A DNA stretch of 64,000 nt from Petrosia ficiformis. Lineage: Eukaryota > Porifera > Demospongiae > Haplosclerida > Petrosiidae. Shown here one piece after another: positions 10,695 through 21,882 of this stretch. The position numbers and the translations under genes were made by a program. The notes beneath the pieces are model-generated. The model saw nothing but the letters and a program-made list of their open reading frames with translations. It was not told the DNA's origin and searched no databases. The stretch is from NCBI GenBank assembly GCA_947044365.1, contig OX345646.1, positions 5,447,178 through 5,511,177 on the forward strand, read 5' to 3'. How positions within the stretch are numbered: the first letter of the stretch is position 1; each line of letters begins with the position of its first letter.

Positions 10695-12889
10695 ATGGCG
10701 TCTCCTGGTACGTTGAAACCAACTCTAAAAGAATGGATTCCAGTAATTAATGACTGCAGATATTGGGGTAAAGCTATCGGTCTAGTAAAATCAAGACCTC
10801 GTTGGTTGAAGGATCCTGTATACAAACAATTACAGAGTTATTTGTCTGAGAATAATCTTTACATTGGTCCTAGTACATTTAGCAGTGAGTTTATATTGGT
10901 ATTACATGAGGCTTGTCGATTATGTGATGAACAATTTGTTGATTATATTCTGAAACATCATGTACATCAGTTTGATATTAATCAACTGATCCTGCACTAT
11001 TATCCAAAATCATTTGTGCCACAGCGTGCTGCAGGAAACGTAAAATTTCTTGATAGGGATAAGTATAGAAGTGAGTCTTTAATGCATGCTGCAGTTAGAG
11101 AAGAGTCTATTGATATTATCAAGATGTTGGTTGATTATCAAGCCTCTTTAGAAACTAGAAATTGTTGTGGAAAAACACCACTGCTAACAGCAATTGAAAC
11201 ATTAGAAACTCAGCTGCGTTTGGATGAACACCGTGCAGCAACTCCACTGTGCTTGAATGAAAGAGATAGTAAGTCCTATCATATAATACTCTATTTGATT
11301 AAATTAGGAGCAAATGTTAACTGTCCAGATAAGAATGGTTCCACTGCATTAATGTATTTAAAACAAGCCATTTCTCTTGTTCCAGTATTAATAAAAGCTG
11401 GGGCTGATTTGCTATTAACAAATGATTCTGGCTACACTGTAATACATAATGCTGTGATGCATCAGAATGTCAAACTATTAAGTGAACTATTATCGTGTCA
11501 GACTTCAGTATCGAATACGAACACATTAGTACCACATCCATTATTTTTTAATCATCATAATATTATGCTACTCAATCATTCTTCATACTCACAATTAGAT
11601 GAAATTCACCAGATTTCAACCTTATTTGAGAATCAGACTGGATTTTCTTCACAGTTGATTGTAGATAGCTTACTTCTTATTGAAACTTACAAGTATTATA
11701 ACTTTATTAAAAGGGATGCCAGGAAATCATCATGTATGTGGCTGTTTCGTGAAGCAATAGCCAAACGTTCACAACTTCACCTTCCTCCTCCATCATCTGA
11801 GCCACATGATGCATATGGTGGGCTTGTTGAGATACAGTCACTTGAGGACTTAGAAAATTACACTTATTTACGGAGTGTAAAAGTGCGTATCAAACTAGCA
11901 TACCAGTGTTTGATAATTAGGGAGCGTTGTCTTGGTTACGGAGATACAACACTAATAGCATTTCTGTTTGCGTTTGGGAAATGGATGCTGACAAAATCAC
12001 ATGAAGGATGGTTGCTGTTGTTACGAGCTCTGAGATGTTGCTTTCTCAACTGGAGGGTGGCAATGTTTCAATTCTGCATTTCTCCATAGAATTACTTGTA
12101 TGTGAAATGAAAGTTATCACAAAATACAATGTACAACCTGACATGTTTTCTCTACTTGCAAATCTTATCAAATGCCAGCTGGGTCTTTGCATTGATCTTC
12201 ATAAAAAGGAACATTATCACACTTTCAATCTTAAATATAAACAATGTATATTAAATAGTCTATTGAGTCTTCGTACGTTATCAAAGCTTCAATATAGTAC
12301 TAATGTTGATGAACTAGGAAAGCTATTCGTTGCAAAATGTCCACTGTTTGTTGGATATGAGAGTTCACCCTCAAACATATTGTACACAGCTCTTTTCTCT
12401 TATCAACTTAATAACGATATCGATTTTATAAGAAGACTGTTAGACTGGGGAAGTGATTCACTAGTGAATGAATTTGATGGGCCATTATCAAGACGTCCCC
12501 TTCATCTCTGTGGCAACAATCCAGAAGTTATGAAGTTATTATTACAACATGGAGCTCATCCAGATGTTGTCGACATCAAAGGAATTAGAGCCTTCCCATC
12601 CTACTCTCTACAATGTCTATGTGCTCACGCAATTGTTACAACTGGTATACCATATGACACTCTTGATCTACCTAGACGTATAAAACAATTAATCTCCTTT
12701 CATGATCCACAAGATATACGTAACAAGATTAAAAAGAGAATAAACTCATTAGCTAAAAAACCAAACAGTTTATATGAGCTTTTGCCCAAGGCCAGTACAG
12801 TAAAATTTTGTTTCCAGCTCTATATAGAATTTACAATTTTAGTTTTATTTTTAGTAATTATATTATGGGTTCAGAGAGTTGAACAATAA
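10695..12889 (+). pseudogene. FEM1-like copy 3, one-base frameshift and 3'-UTR-derived tail
   Basis: From the ATG at 10695 the protein follows copy 2 closely (KEWIPVINDC, the ankyrin block, signature IIRERCLGYGD near residue 408). At about 12027, copy 2 reads TTACGAGGCTCT but this copy has TTACGAGCTCT. The missing G throws the frame to a stop at 12089, while the correct continuation (MLLSQLEGGN...) lies in the frame open to 12889. The second half keeps the terminal ankyrin unit (LLLQHGAHPDVVD) and the VHL-box-like end. The final about 40 residues extend past the copy 2 stop into its former 3' UTR and encode a hydrophobic segment (FTILVLFLVIILWV). It may be a pseudogene, a polymorphism or an assembly error; the otherwise clean frame favours a recent event or an error. 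Confidence 0.7.
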
Positions 12890-12978
12890 TTATATTAACA
12901 AAAGAAAGATATGTAAAATGTTCCCTAATTTCATGTAGTATTATGTTTGGTTAGTAAATGAAGGAATGTAGACTACAG

Positions 12979-15900
12979 CTAATTACCATTACACTGTTCA
13001 AAATATTCTTTGGAGGACACCGGATCTGGAACAATCTAAAATTAGAAAACATTACTCATAACCAACAAGGAATGTATGCAGAGCTGAAGTAAAAGGGGGT
13101 CGTGTTGAGATGAACCTGAGCTTATTATAAATTCATTGCTATGGAAACAGATGAAGTTAACATAATACAGTGTGATTACCATGGTGATTGAATCCATAAC
13201 AGTGCACCCGTGTGCATTTAAAATCATGAATTTATATTAAGCTCAGCTTTTACTAAACATGATTCGGTTATATAAACAGGAATATATAGATTTGCTTGAA
13301 TATGGAAGAGATCTCACTTACTGTTTTTTGACCTGGCTTCCATCCAGCTGGACATACTGAGAAAAGCAATATTATAATTATGATAGGAGTGTCTGTATAT
13401 CAGTGGAATATGTCTGACCTTCTCCATGCTCATCTGTATACTGAAAGGCCTGCACTAGTCTTATTGTTTCATCAACAGAACGACCAACCTAACATAACAG
13501 AGAATACGTTTCTTTCTTGTAAGAAAGATACTGAATAACGAATATCAAAAAATCATATATCGGTGTTTCCCCAAATGGTGGTACCATGGCACTCCCCCAC
13601 CCTTTAATCTTGATCCACCACCCTTTAATTTTAAGGTCTGTGCTGTAAAACATTGATTAAACATTGTACTGATTACACAGTGTACATGTACATGACATCA
13701 AACAAATATCATGTACATGTACACAATATATGATAAGATTACTAGTACTAGTACATTTACTTCGAATTTTCCAATCCATTGTGGCTGCTTATTTTCTAAG
13801 CCATTGTGGCTGCTTATTTTCCAATCCATTGTGGCTGCTTATTTTCTAAGCCATTGTGGCTGCTTATTTTCTAAGCCATTGTGGCTGCTTATTTTCCAAT
13901 CCATTGTGGCTGCTTATTTTCTAAGCCATTGTGGTTGCTTATTTTCTAATCCATTGTGGCTGCTTATTTTCTAATCCATTGTGGCTGCTTATTTTCTAAT
14001 CCATTGTGGCTGCTTATTTTCTAAGCCATTGTGGCTGCTTATTTTCCAATCCATTGTGGCTGCTTATTTTCTAAGCCATTGTGGTTGCTTATTTTCTAAG
14101 CCATTGTGGCTGCTTATTTTCCAATCCATTGTGGCTGCTTATTTTCTAAGCCATTGTGGCTGCTTATTTTCTAAGCCATTGTGGCTGCTTATTTTCCAAT
14201 CCATTGTGGCTGCTTATTTTCTAAGCCATTGTGGTTGCTTATTTTCTAATCCATTGTGGCTGCTTATTTTCTAATCCATTGTGGCTGCTTATTTTCTAAG
14301 CCATTGTGGCTGCTTATTTTCCAATCCATTGTGGCTGCTTATTTTCTAAGCCATTGTGGTTGCTTATTTTCTAAGCCATTGTGGCTGCTTATTTTCCAAT
14401 CCATTGTGGCTGCTTATTTTCTAAGCCATTGTGGTTGCTTATTTTCTAATCCATTGTGGCTGCTTATTTTCTAATCCATTGTGGCTGCTTATTTTCTAAG
14501 CCATTGTGGCTGCTTATTTTCCAATCCATTGTGGCTGCTTATTTTCTAAGCCATTGTGGCTGCTTATTTTCTAAGCCATTGTGGCTGCTTATTTTCCAAT
14601 CCATTGTGGCTGCTTATTTTCTAAGCCATTGTGGTTGCTTATTTTCTAATCCATTGTGGCTGCTTATTTTCTAATCCATTGTGGCTGCTTATTTTCTAAT
14701 CCATTGTGGCTGCTTATTTTCTAAGCCATTGTGGCTGCTTATTTTCCAATCCATTGTGGCTGCTTATTTTCTAAGCCATTGTGGTTGCTTATTTTCTAAG
14801 CCATTGTGGCTGCTTATTTTCCAATCCATTGTGGCTGCTTATTTTCTAAGCCATTGTGGTTGCTTATTTTCTAATCCATTGTGGCTGCTTATTTTCTAAT
14901 CCATTGTGGCTGCTTATTTTCTAAGCCATTGTGGCGGCTGCTTATTTTCTAATCCATTGTGGCTGCTTATTTTCTAAGCCATTGTGGTTGCTTATTTTCT
15001 AATCCATTGTGGCTGCTTATTTTCTAAGCCATTGTGGTTGCTTATTTTCCAATCCATTGTGGCTGCTTATTTTCTAAGCCATTGTGGTTGCTTATTTTCT
15101 AAGCCATTGTGGCTGCTTATTTTCTAATCCATTGTGGCTGCTTATTTTCTAAGCCATTGTGGTTGCTTATTTTCCAATCCATTGTGGCTGCTTATTTTCT
15201 AAGCCATTGTGGTTGCTTATTTTCTAAGCCATTGTGGCTGCTTATTTTCTAAGCCATTGTGGCTGCTTATTTTCTAAGCTGCTTACTTTCTAAGCCATTG
15301 TGGTTGCTTATTTTCTAATCCATTGTGGCTGCTTATTTTCTAAGCCATTGTGGCTGCTTATTTTCTAAGTCATTGTGGTTGCTTATTTTCTAAGCCATTG
15401 TGGCTGCTTATTTTCTAAGCCATTGTGGTTGCTTATTTTCTAATCCATTGTGGCTGCTTATTTTCTAAGCCATTGTGGTTGCTTATTTTCTAATCCATTG
15501 TGGCTGCTTATTTTCTAAGTCATTGTGGTTGCTTATTTTCTAATCCATTGTGGCTGCTTATTTTCTAAGCCCTTTGTGACTGTGTTTTATGAATTTTAAA
15601 AGACATTGTGGCTGCTTGTTTGTTTGTTGTGTTTGTTTGTTAATCGTTTCTACGCCTATTGCTAGCATGCTAGGCACATGAATTTTCATGTACACTATAC
15701 CACTGATGCACTCCTCCACCATTTTAATCCTGGGGGAACACTGTATATACATATACACTATACTAATGATTCATTTATTATTCCAACTCACTGGTAAGTC
15801 ATTCATAGTTATTTGTCTAAGAATTCCTTTTCTATCAATGATGAACAAACCTCTGAAAAATAAAGATTTCAAAGGTCAATTGATACAGACTGGATTCAGC

Positions 15901-17128
15901 TGTCATACATACCTTAACGAAATACCTTCATCCTCCAATAATACCCCGTAGTCTCGAGATATTTGCTTCGTAATATCTGACAACAGAGGAATATTAACAT
16001 TCCCAAGTCCACCTTTATCACGAGGGGTGTTAATCCAAGCTAAGTGTGTGTACTTGGAATCCACAGAGCACGCAACTACCTCCGTACCAATGGCATGAAA
16101 TTCCTTTAGCCTATCACTAAATGCAGTTATTTCAGTTGGACATACAAATGTGCTGTATTAAGAAAATGGTGACATAGACATAATATTTTGTCTTTAAAGA
16201 TATGATAATATTAATACCCACTTGAATTCACGTGAATGGATGAAAGAATGAACAATCACGACGAATGAACAAACGAATGGAATCTCTTATAATGACAAAC
16301 CCATTTCAATTAATGAATGAATGTTACTAAATAACTCAAGCCACACTTCTCTGAATAAACCACTGATTTTTCAATGCATATTCTTGGCCTGATTACTGCG
16401 TTTCAATAATGACCATTTTTAGTTATAGTATGCCTAGTTTTTCAATTGTTTAGTTTAGTTATAGTTTAATTAATATTAGGCTTACTAAAAGGGTTTTAGT
16501 TTTAGTTAACTACCGGTAACTAAAAGTGCCCATTATTGGTCAATTTTCTATAATTTAGTTATATTTTAATTAATTCACAATATTAAGTCACAATACCTTA
16601 CTAAAAGGGGTTTTAGTTATAGTTAACTAAAACAACACAACAATGGTTTACAGTATAATTTTAATAATTTATTTTACATAAATCATTTCTCACAAGTCCA
16701 ATGGATAGAAAAAAAACACAAGATATTTTCCTGTAAAAAAAAACAATGGTGGAATGTTTTGTCATGTGCGACAGTACATATATATTATATATATATATAT
16801 ATATACCTTTATAATCAGATAATCTTATCTCTTTGAAAGAAGGAGGATCACCTATGACAGCTGTACCATTCCAGTCTGGAGCAACTTTAGCAACTAAACC
16901 ACAAAAAATAATGAACTCAAGCACTTATTTAGTACATTATCACTCACTTTGTGCTTTGCTCCAGTGCAGAGCATGTTCTACAGGTCTTCTGGTGTAATCT
17001 GAAAACACCAGTCCACCTAGATTAAGAGAAGGTGTACATTGCTCATAACTGATACTAGTTTCGGCTGATATAAGATGTAAAAACATCAGTACATAGATAG
17101 ACAAAGAGATCTTCATAGAAGCAGCCAT
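12979..17128 (-). CDS. PRDX4: Peroxiredoxin-4-like, ER/secreted typical 2-Cys peroxiredoxin
   Basis: Eight exons on the minus strand: 17128-16948, 16893-16807, 16730-16694, 16152-15913, 15852-15792, 13488-13419, 13356-13322 and 13035-12979. All are GT-AG and phases close to 768 nt (255 aa). Exon 1 encodes a signal peptide ([16 protein letters not shown]) and an N-terminal extension with the extra Cys (YEQC) and LHWSKAQ typical of PRDX4. The peroxidatic Cys106 is in FVCPTE; the resolving Cys227 is in [13 protein letters not shown] and the C-terminal YF motif, which mark hyperoxidation-sensitive peroxiredoxins, are both present. Known PRDX4 reduces H2O2 in the ER and feeds oxidation to PDI. The intron between exons 5 and 6 holds a 1.8-kb 25-bp satellite. 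The gene is head to head with MLYCD and convergent with FEM1-like copy 3 (89 bp between coding ends). Confidence 0.92.
13765..15585. repeat. 25-bp satellite array inside PRDX4 intron 5
   Basis: About 72 head-to-tail copies of a 25-bp unit, TTTTCTAAGCCATTGTGGCTGCTTA, shown here only by its parts TTTTCTAAGCCATTG and TGGCTGCTTA. Variants CCAATCC, CTAATCC and GGTTGC alternate in larger blocks of about 200-225 bp, a higher-order structure. Because the unit is 25 bp (not a multiple of 3), open frames through it are chance products. Confidence 0.97.
15600..15700. mobile_element. Edge of the satellite-bearing element
   Basis: Immediately after the array come GTTTGTTTGTTGTGTTTG and two adjacent palindromes, CTAGCATGCTAG and ACATGAATTTTCATGT. 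The same palindromes flank a short decayed 25-bp array at 28199-28440 in inverse orientation, so array plus edge moved as one unit. The opposite edge could not be defined. Confidence 0.65.
16412..16640. mobile_element. AT-rich TTAGTTATAGTTAACTAAAA element, family 6
   Basis: Blocks of TTTTAGTTATAGTTAACTAA and their complements with TACTAAAAGGGGTTTTAG between. Related copies are 19525-19790, 25650-25940, 33838-34070 and 45870-46045. Non-coding; lies in a PRDX4 intron. Confidence 0.7.
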
Positions 17129-17190
17129 ATTTGAGTTGTTTAAAGTGATATGATGAGCTAATTAAAATTCATTGTCAAATTTGTCATAAA
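17129..17190. promoter_or_regulatory. 62-bp bidirectional promoter, PRDX4 / MLYCD
   Basis: The start codons of PRDX4 (minus) and MLYCD (plus) are separated by only 62 AT-rich bases. Both 5' UTRs and all core promoter elements must lie here or overlap the first exons. I see no obvious TATA or CCAAT box. Confidence 0.6.
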
Positions 17191-20100
17191 ATGGTTTTCA
17201 GAAGGTTACTTACAAAAGCGACAAACAGTAGATGTATATTTATCACTAGAGTTTCCTTGACTACAGTGGCAGTAAGTTGAATATATTTCTGTTTTTTGTT
17301 TCATATACTAACTCCCTGTATGTATTTCATGACAGTCTCCTGATCCGATGATATTGAATGCCCTTAAGACCCATCTGAACAAAGTAGTATCATCTCCTAC
17401 TCAAGATTCTGAAGAGACAAACCAACTCGTTGAAAAACTTCGTAAAACGTTGCAAATTGGGTTATCATCACGAAAAACAAATGAAGGAATTGACCTCACA
17501 CCAAAGGTCATTCGATTGGTTGGATTTGTCCAGCTGGAGAGTGATGTCCAAGATTGCCATCAAAGACTAAGATCACTTTGATATTGATTGAACCCTAACC
17601 ACAAGGGAACCCTAACCCTACCCTAAATGAACCACATAATGATAATCATGAGATTTTGATGGCAATGTTGGACATAAATACAGCTGGAAGTATATATATA
17701 TATATACTTTAGTTCATATATTAAACCCAACTTCACCCTTAACAGCTAAACTGCCTTCTGTTGGACAAATAGCCACTAAACATAGGTGTGGAAATAGTGA
17801 GCCATATAGTTGCTGGACATTTTAAACACTTGTCCTGCTTCTTATATACTTTATATACAACTCAGTTTCAATTTACCAGACATTCACTAAATATATTGGA
17901 CAATGTACTACATGACTGGCTGTTTCCATATCACCACCATTAAAAATTGTTTAAGAGATTGTGTCAGGATAATCATAAGATGAGGAATGCAACTTGACAA
18001 ATATCAGATATATCAAAAAATGACACTGGAAGATTGACTAAGTACCAGTAATTACTTCATCATTTTCTATTTAATACAGGAGCTAGTTAAATGGCTGAGA
18101 AAGTTTTACTTATCATTAGATGATAGTCAAGAGAAACGAAAGAACTTTTTCACTTTTCTTGCTACTAATTTCGGAGTTGATCACACAAATATCAATAATG
18201 AATGTAAACAAGTCTTTAACATTTTTAAAGATGTTGAGGTTAATAACGATATAACAACATAGTGTTTCCATTAGGGGTATAATTATAGTATATCTTTTAG
18301 AAGGTTTAAGAACAGTGAGACCAGGGTTTTAACTAAAGAGTGGAAGAGAGGTGCTGCACCACTCTATGCAATGCCATTTTCCTTTGATGTGGTCAAAGGA
18401 ATGCAATTAAATCACAAATATGCTTTGATTTTTGCGTCAGCACCACTCTGTTGAAGTGTGGCTAGCTAAAACACTGGTCCGGCCATACACAATACTTGAT
18501 TGTAAAATCACTAATAGTTGTACATGTACTTTCCTGGAATAGAAACGCAGTCCAGAAACTCTCCTAAGATCTGAAACCAGACTGAGAAACTCTTTAAGAC
18601 CCCTGTATTCCCAGTTCTTCTCACAATTAGCACGGATGGAAGGAGGATTGAAAACTCTTATTGATATTAGAGGAGATCTCTTAGTAAGTGACTTTCTTAC
18701 AGATAATATAAAGTTTATTCACATTCATCTTAACTTCAGAAATACATTCATAACTTTAGTTTGGAATGACCAATAATATTTTTATCTACACCATTTTCGT
18801 ATAATTACCTTTCCCATTTCAGTATATATGTTGGATTTCACTCCATACCTTCATACATGTAATTGAGTTACAGACTTACAGTATAATCATGTATTAACCT
18901 TATGATATTAAACTATACACTATAGTACATATAAGTTATTGAGTTACAGTATAATCATGTATTAACCTTATGACATTAAACTATACACTATAGTACATAT
19001 AAGTTATTGAGTTACAGTATAATCATGTATTAATCTTATGATATTAAACTATACACTATAGTACATATAAGTTATTGAGTTACAGTATAATCATGTATTA
19101 ACCTTATGACATTAAACTATACACTATAGTACATATAAGTTACTGAGTTACTGTATAATCATGTATTAATCTTATGATATTAAACTATACACTATAGTAC
19201 ATATACGTTATTGAGTTACCTTATGATATTAAAAGATATAAAGTCGACACATCCTAATTTTGATGTCATTGTGAATGTGAACGGACTATAGTTGTGTATC
19301 TATTTCTCATCAGACTATTCTACGTGACAGCAAACATACTACATTTAATGAAGGATCTTTGGTTCCCTTGCAAGAATTTGATACTCATCTTCGTGAAACC
19401 TTGAGTCAGTGGTTCTCGCAAGGATTTTTAGATCTTCAACGAATCACATGGCAAACTCCTTCTGATATTATTGAAAAGGTTTGTACCAGTGTACTGTAGG
19501 TTTGCAGTACTCTTAAATTATAATTATAGAGTTCATTTTAGTTATAGTTATTACAATAGACTTGTAATTTAGTTATAACTAAAAGTCACAATACCTTACT
19601 AAAAGAGGTTTTAGTTGTAGTTATTACAATAGACTTGTAATTTAATTAGAGTTTAGTTAACTAAAACTCGTATTACGGGGTTTAGTTATAGTTAACTAAC
19701 TAAAAGTGCTCATTATTGACCAATTTTCAGTTATAGTTACATCTATAGTTAGAGAATACCTTTCTAAAAGTGGTTGTAAGTTAAAAAACATCACTACAGC
19801 AATGGAACATTCATTATCAATTCATCTTTCTTCTCCTAAAGGTCAGTAACTATGAAGCTGTTCACTCAGTTCGACACTGGAAAGACATCAAACATCGTGT
19901 TGGTCCTTATAGAAGAGTTTTTGTGTTCACACATCGAACTATGCCTAGAGAACCAATTGTTATTACACATTGTGCTTTGACTTCAAGCCCTTCTAATGAT
20001 GTGAGAGTAAGTGATACAGCTACAAAACTATCATGCTGTAGTTACGAAATGTATACTAGTAATATTTAGTACATGCACACACACCGACCCATTCATTATG

Positions 20101-21243
20101 GTTCTTCTACTAGGAACTTATAAAAACAACATTTGATGAAAATGAAGACCCAAACAAAATAAAATCAGCTGTTTTCTATTCTATTTCTGCTGCTCATAAA
20201 GGTATTATGATAAATTAAAGATTGACAATATGTATGTACATACATACAACTATGGAGATATGACTTAAGCAATCATACATTAATTACTCCCCGGTAGGTC
20301 TTTCAGGAATAGAGTTAGGCAGTTCTCTGATAAATCGAGTTGTACAGGAACTACGAACTAAAGAATTTCCGTTTTTAGAAGATTTTGTTACTCTTTCTCC
20401 GATACCTGGTTTTAGAAAGTGGCTAGAATCACATCTTAATCAAAATATACCAGAAGGTATGTATGGTATTATGTGTCATTACAATGAGTATTTGATGTAT
20501 AGTATCATAGCTACCGAAACTTGTAAAATATCACCAGATGAACTGCAGTCATTAACGAGATTTTATGATAGTAAAAATGAACATTATCTCTCTACTCTCC
20601 AGGTACTATACAGACATACATACATACATACATACATATATACATACATACATATATACATAAACATGTACATACATACATAATATATACATACATATAT
20701 ACGTATATAAAACTATAAATACATACATACATAGGTACAAACATACATACATACATACATGCATACATAGTTACATAATACACATAATAATAGTTACATA
20801 TATATACATACATACATACATACATACATACATACATACATACATACATTAGCATGCTTTAAGTACTAACACATGGGCAACACAAAGAGAGGGAGCTCTA
20901 GCAAAAGCCCTAAAGCGTCCTTTATTGTCACTTTGTGCAAGGTTAGTAAAGTCTCTTATTGTACTAATTATCACCTTATGATACTTTTCACGTCAGATAT
21001 TTGGTTAACGAAAAGAGACGTGGTATTGCATTTAATCCTGTTACTCATTTCCATATTAAAAATGGAGCTTCTCTATGGCGACTGAACTGGTTAGCTGATA
21101 CAAGTCCTCATGGGTTGAAACAATCTTACGGTCTAATGGTGAATTATCGATACGAGCCCGATATTGTAGGTGATAATCGCGTTAATAATTATCTCATGAA
21201 AGGAGAAATAAAATATTCAGAAGAAGTCTCTCAGTATCTGTAA
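17191..21243 (+). CDS. MLYCD: Malonyl-CoA decarboxylase
   Basis: Eleven exons: 17191-17271, 17336-17506, 18080-18238, 18543-18683, 19314-19478, 19842-20006, 20114-20201, 20298-20456, 20511-20602, 20853-20941 and 20997-21243. Total 1557 nt, 518 aa, phases close. The enzyme converts malonyl-CoA to acetyl-CoA and CO2, relieving inhibition of fatty-acid oxidation. Family marks include HRVGPYRRVFVFTHR, FYSISAAHKGLSGIELGSSL, TLSPIPGFRKWL (Ser357, the position of the human catalytic Ser) and PVTHFHIKNGASLWRLNWLA (His456, equivalent to the catalytic His). The first 27 residues (MVFRRLLTKATNSRC...) are basic and hydroxylated, like a mitochondrial presequence. The C-terminus is SQYL, not the peroxisomal SKL of the human enzyme. 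The donor after exon 2 (GTCATT) is weak but phase-consistent. It shares a promoter gap with PRDX4. Confidence 0.93.
17527..17690. mobile_element. Inverted-repeat element with CCCTAA motifs in MLYCD intron 2
   Basis: GTCCAGCTG...TGTCCAAGATTGCCATCAAA on the left is mirrored by TTTTGATGGCAATGTTGGACA...CAGCTG on the right, with small offsets. The centre contains several CCCTAA/CCCTAACC telomere-like motifs. It begins 20 bp after the exon 2 splice donor. Confidence 0.6.
18717..19287 (+). mobile_element. Family 4 element with expanded ~66-bp internal tandem
   Basis: The left end is TTCACATTCATCTTAACTTC and the right end is GATGTCATTGTGAATGTGAA, imperfect inverted repeats. Inside, a unit of about 66-68 bp (GAGTTACAGTATAATCATGT, ATTAACCTTATGATATTAAA, CTATACACTATAGTACATAT) is repeated about five times. 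Fills MLYCD intron 4. Confidence 0.75.
19525..19790. mobile_element. Family 6 AT-rich element in MLYCD intron 5
   Basis: TTTTAGTTATAGTTATTACAATAGACTTG blocks (shared core TTATAGTTAACTAA) repeated in both orientations; same family as 16412-16640. Confidence 0.65.
20605..20850. repeat. CATA/ATAC microsatellite in MLYCD intron 9
   Basis: Imperfect TACA tetranucleotides with ATATAC interruptions. The array runs up to the acceptor used for exon 10 (20853), so it probably replaces the normal polypyrimidine tract there. Confidence 0.9.
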
Positions 21244-21530
21244 TAAAGTATCGCTAGTTACAATTATTCATAACTATGAAATGAGATAGTGACTATTTTA
21301 ATTTTATTTATTTATTTCAATTGTGTGTGTGATATATGTGTTTAAAATGCAGACATATTGTTTTTGTCAACTACATTATTTATGAAAAATGAAGTAAAAA
21401 TATATTTAATAATTATATATATACAGAAACACTATTTTACAAACACAATTAAAACAATAACAGAGTATTTCGAATTCATAAACACATCATGCTAATAATA
21501 ATACTATATAATTATATATATACATGTATA

Positions 21531-21630
21531 GTATGATGGTGACATCATTCCTTTGATGTGGTGAGTTCTATATATTATATATAGACCTTCCATGTGCACA
21601 CTATATATGCAGGAGATCTCACCATCATAC
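21531..21630. mobile_element. ~100-bp terminal-inverted-repeat element, family 2
   Basis: Ends are GTATGATGGTGA and TCACCATCATAC; the AT-rich centre contains TATATATTATATATAG. It sits between the 3' ends of MLYCD and integrin A, 15 bp from a family 1 element. No coding capacity. Confidence 0.65.
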
Positions 21631-21645
21631 AATATATTGAATATT

Positions 21646-21793
21646 GTATGCTAATAGGTCCTATATACTGCATATAGGACCCTCGTTTTGTGTCCTCAGA
21701 TGTGATATACCCCTCATAGGCTCAGCCTATATCACATCCTCGGACACAAAACTCGGGTCCTATATTTTGTATAGAGGACCTGTTAGCATACTA
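21646..21793. mobile_element. Palindromic MITE-like element, family 1, copy 2
   Basis: Same fold-back structure as 1-148 with a few substitutions, several of which change only one arm (for example AGGACCTGTTAGCATACTA at the right end). Lies in the 3' intergenic region between MLYCD and integrin A. Confidence 0.8.
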
Positions 21794-21882
21794 TAAATAT
21801 TACATATATATATATATATACACACACACTAGTAACAATGCTACACTATGTATACTATACTACAGTCACTGATTAAACGTAC

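Noticed and set aside
13711..14899. 72-97-aa repetitive ORFs ([20 protein letters not shown] type) that look like a membrane repeat protein
   Set aside because: They arise from the 25-bp satellite, which cycles through all three frames; stops occur wherever the CTAATCC variants align. The array lies in a PRDX4 intron.
13765..15585. CRISPR-like repeat array
   Set aside because: Units are contiguous with no spacers, the host is a eukaryote with introns, and no cas genes are present.
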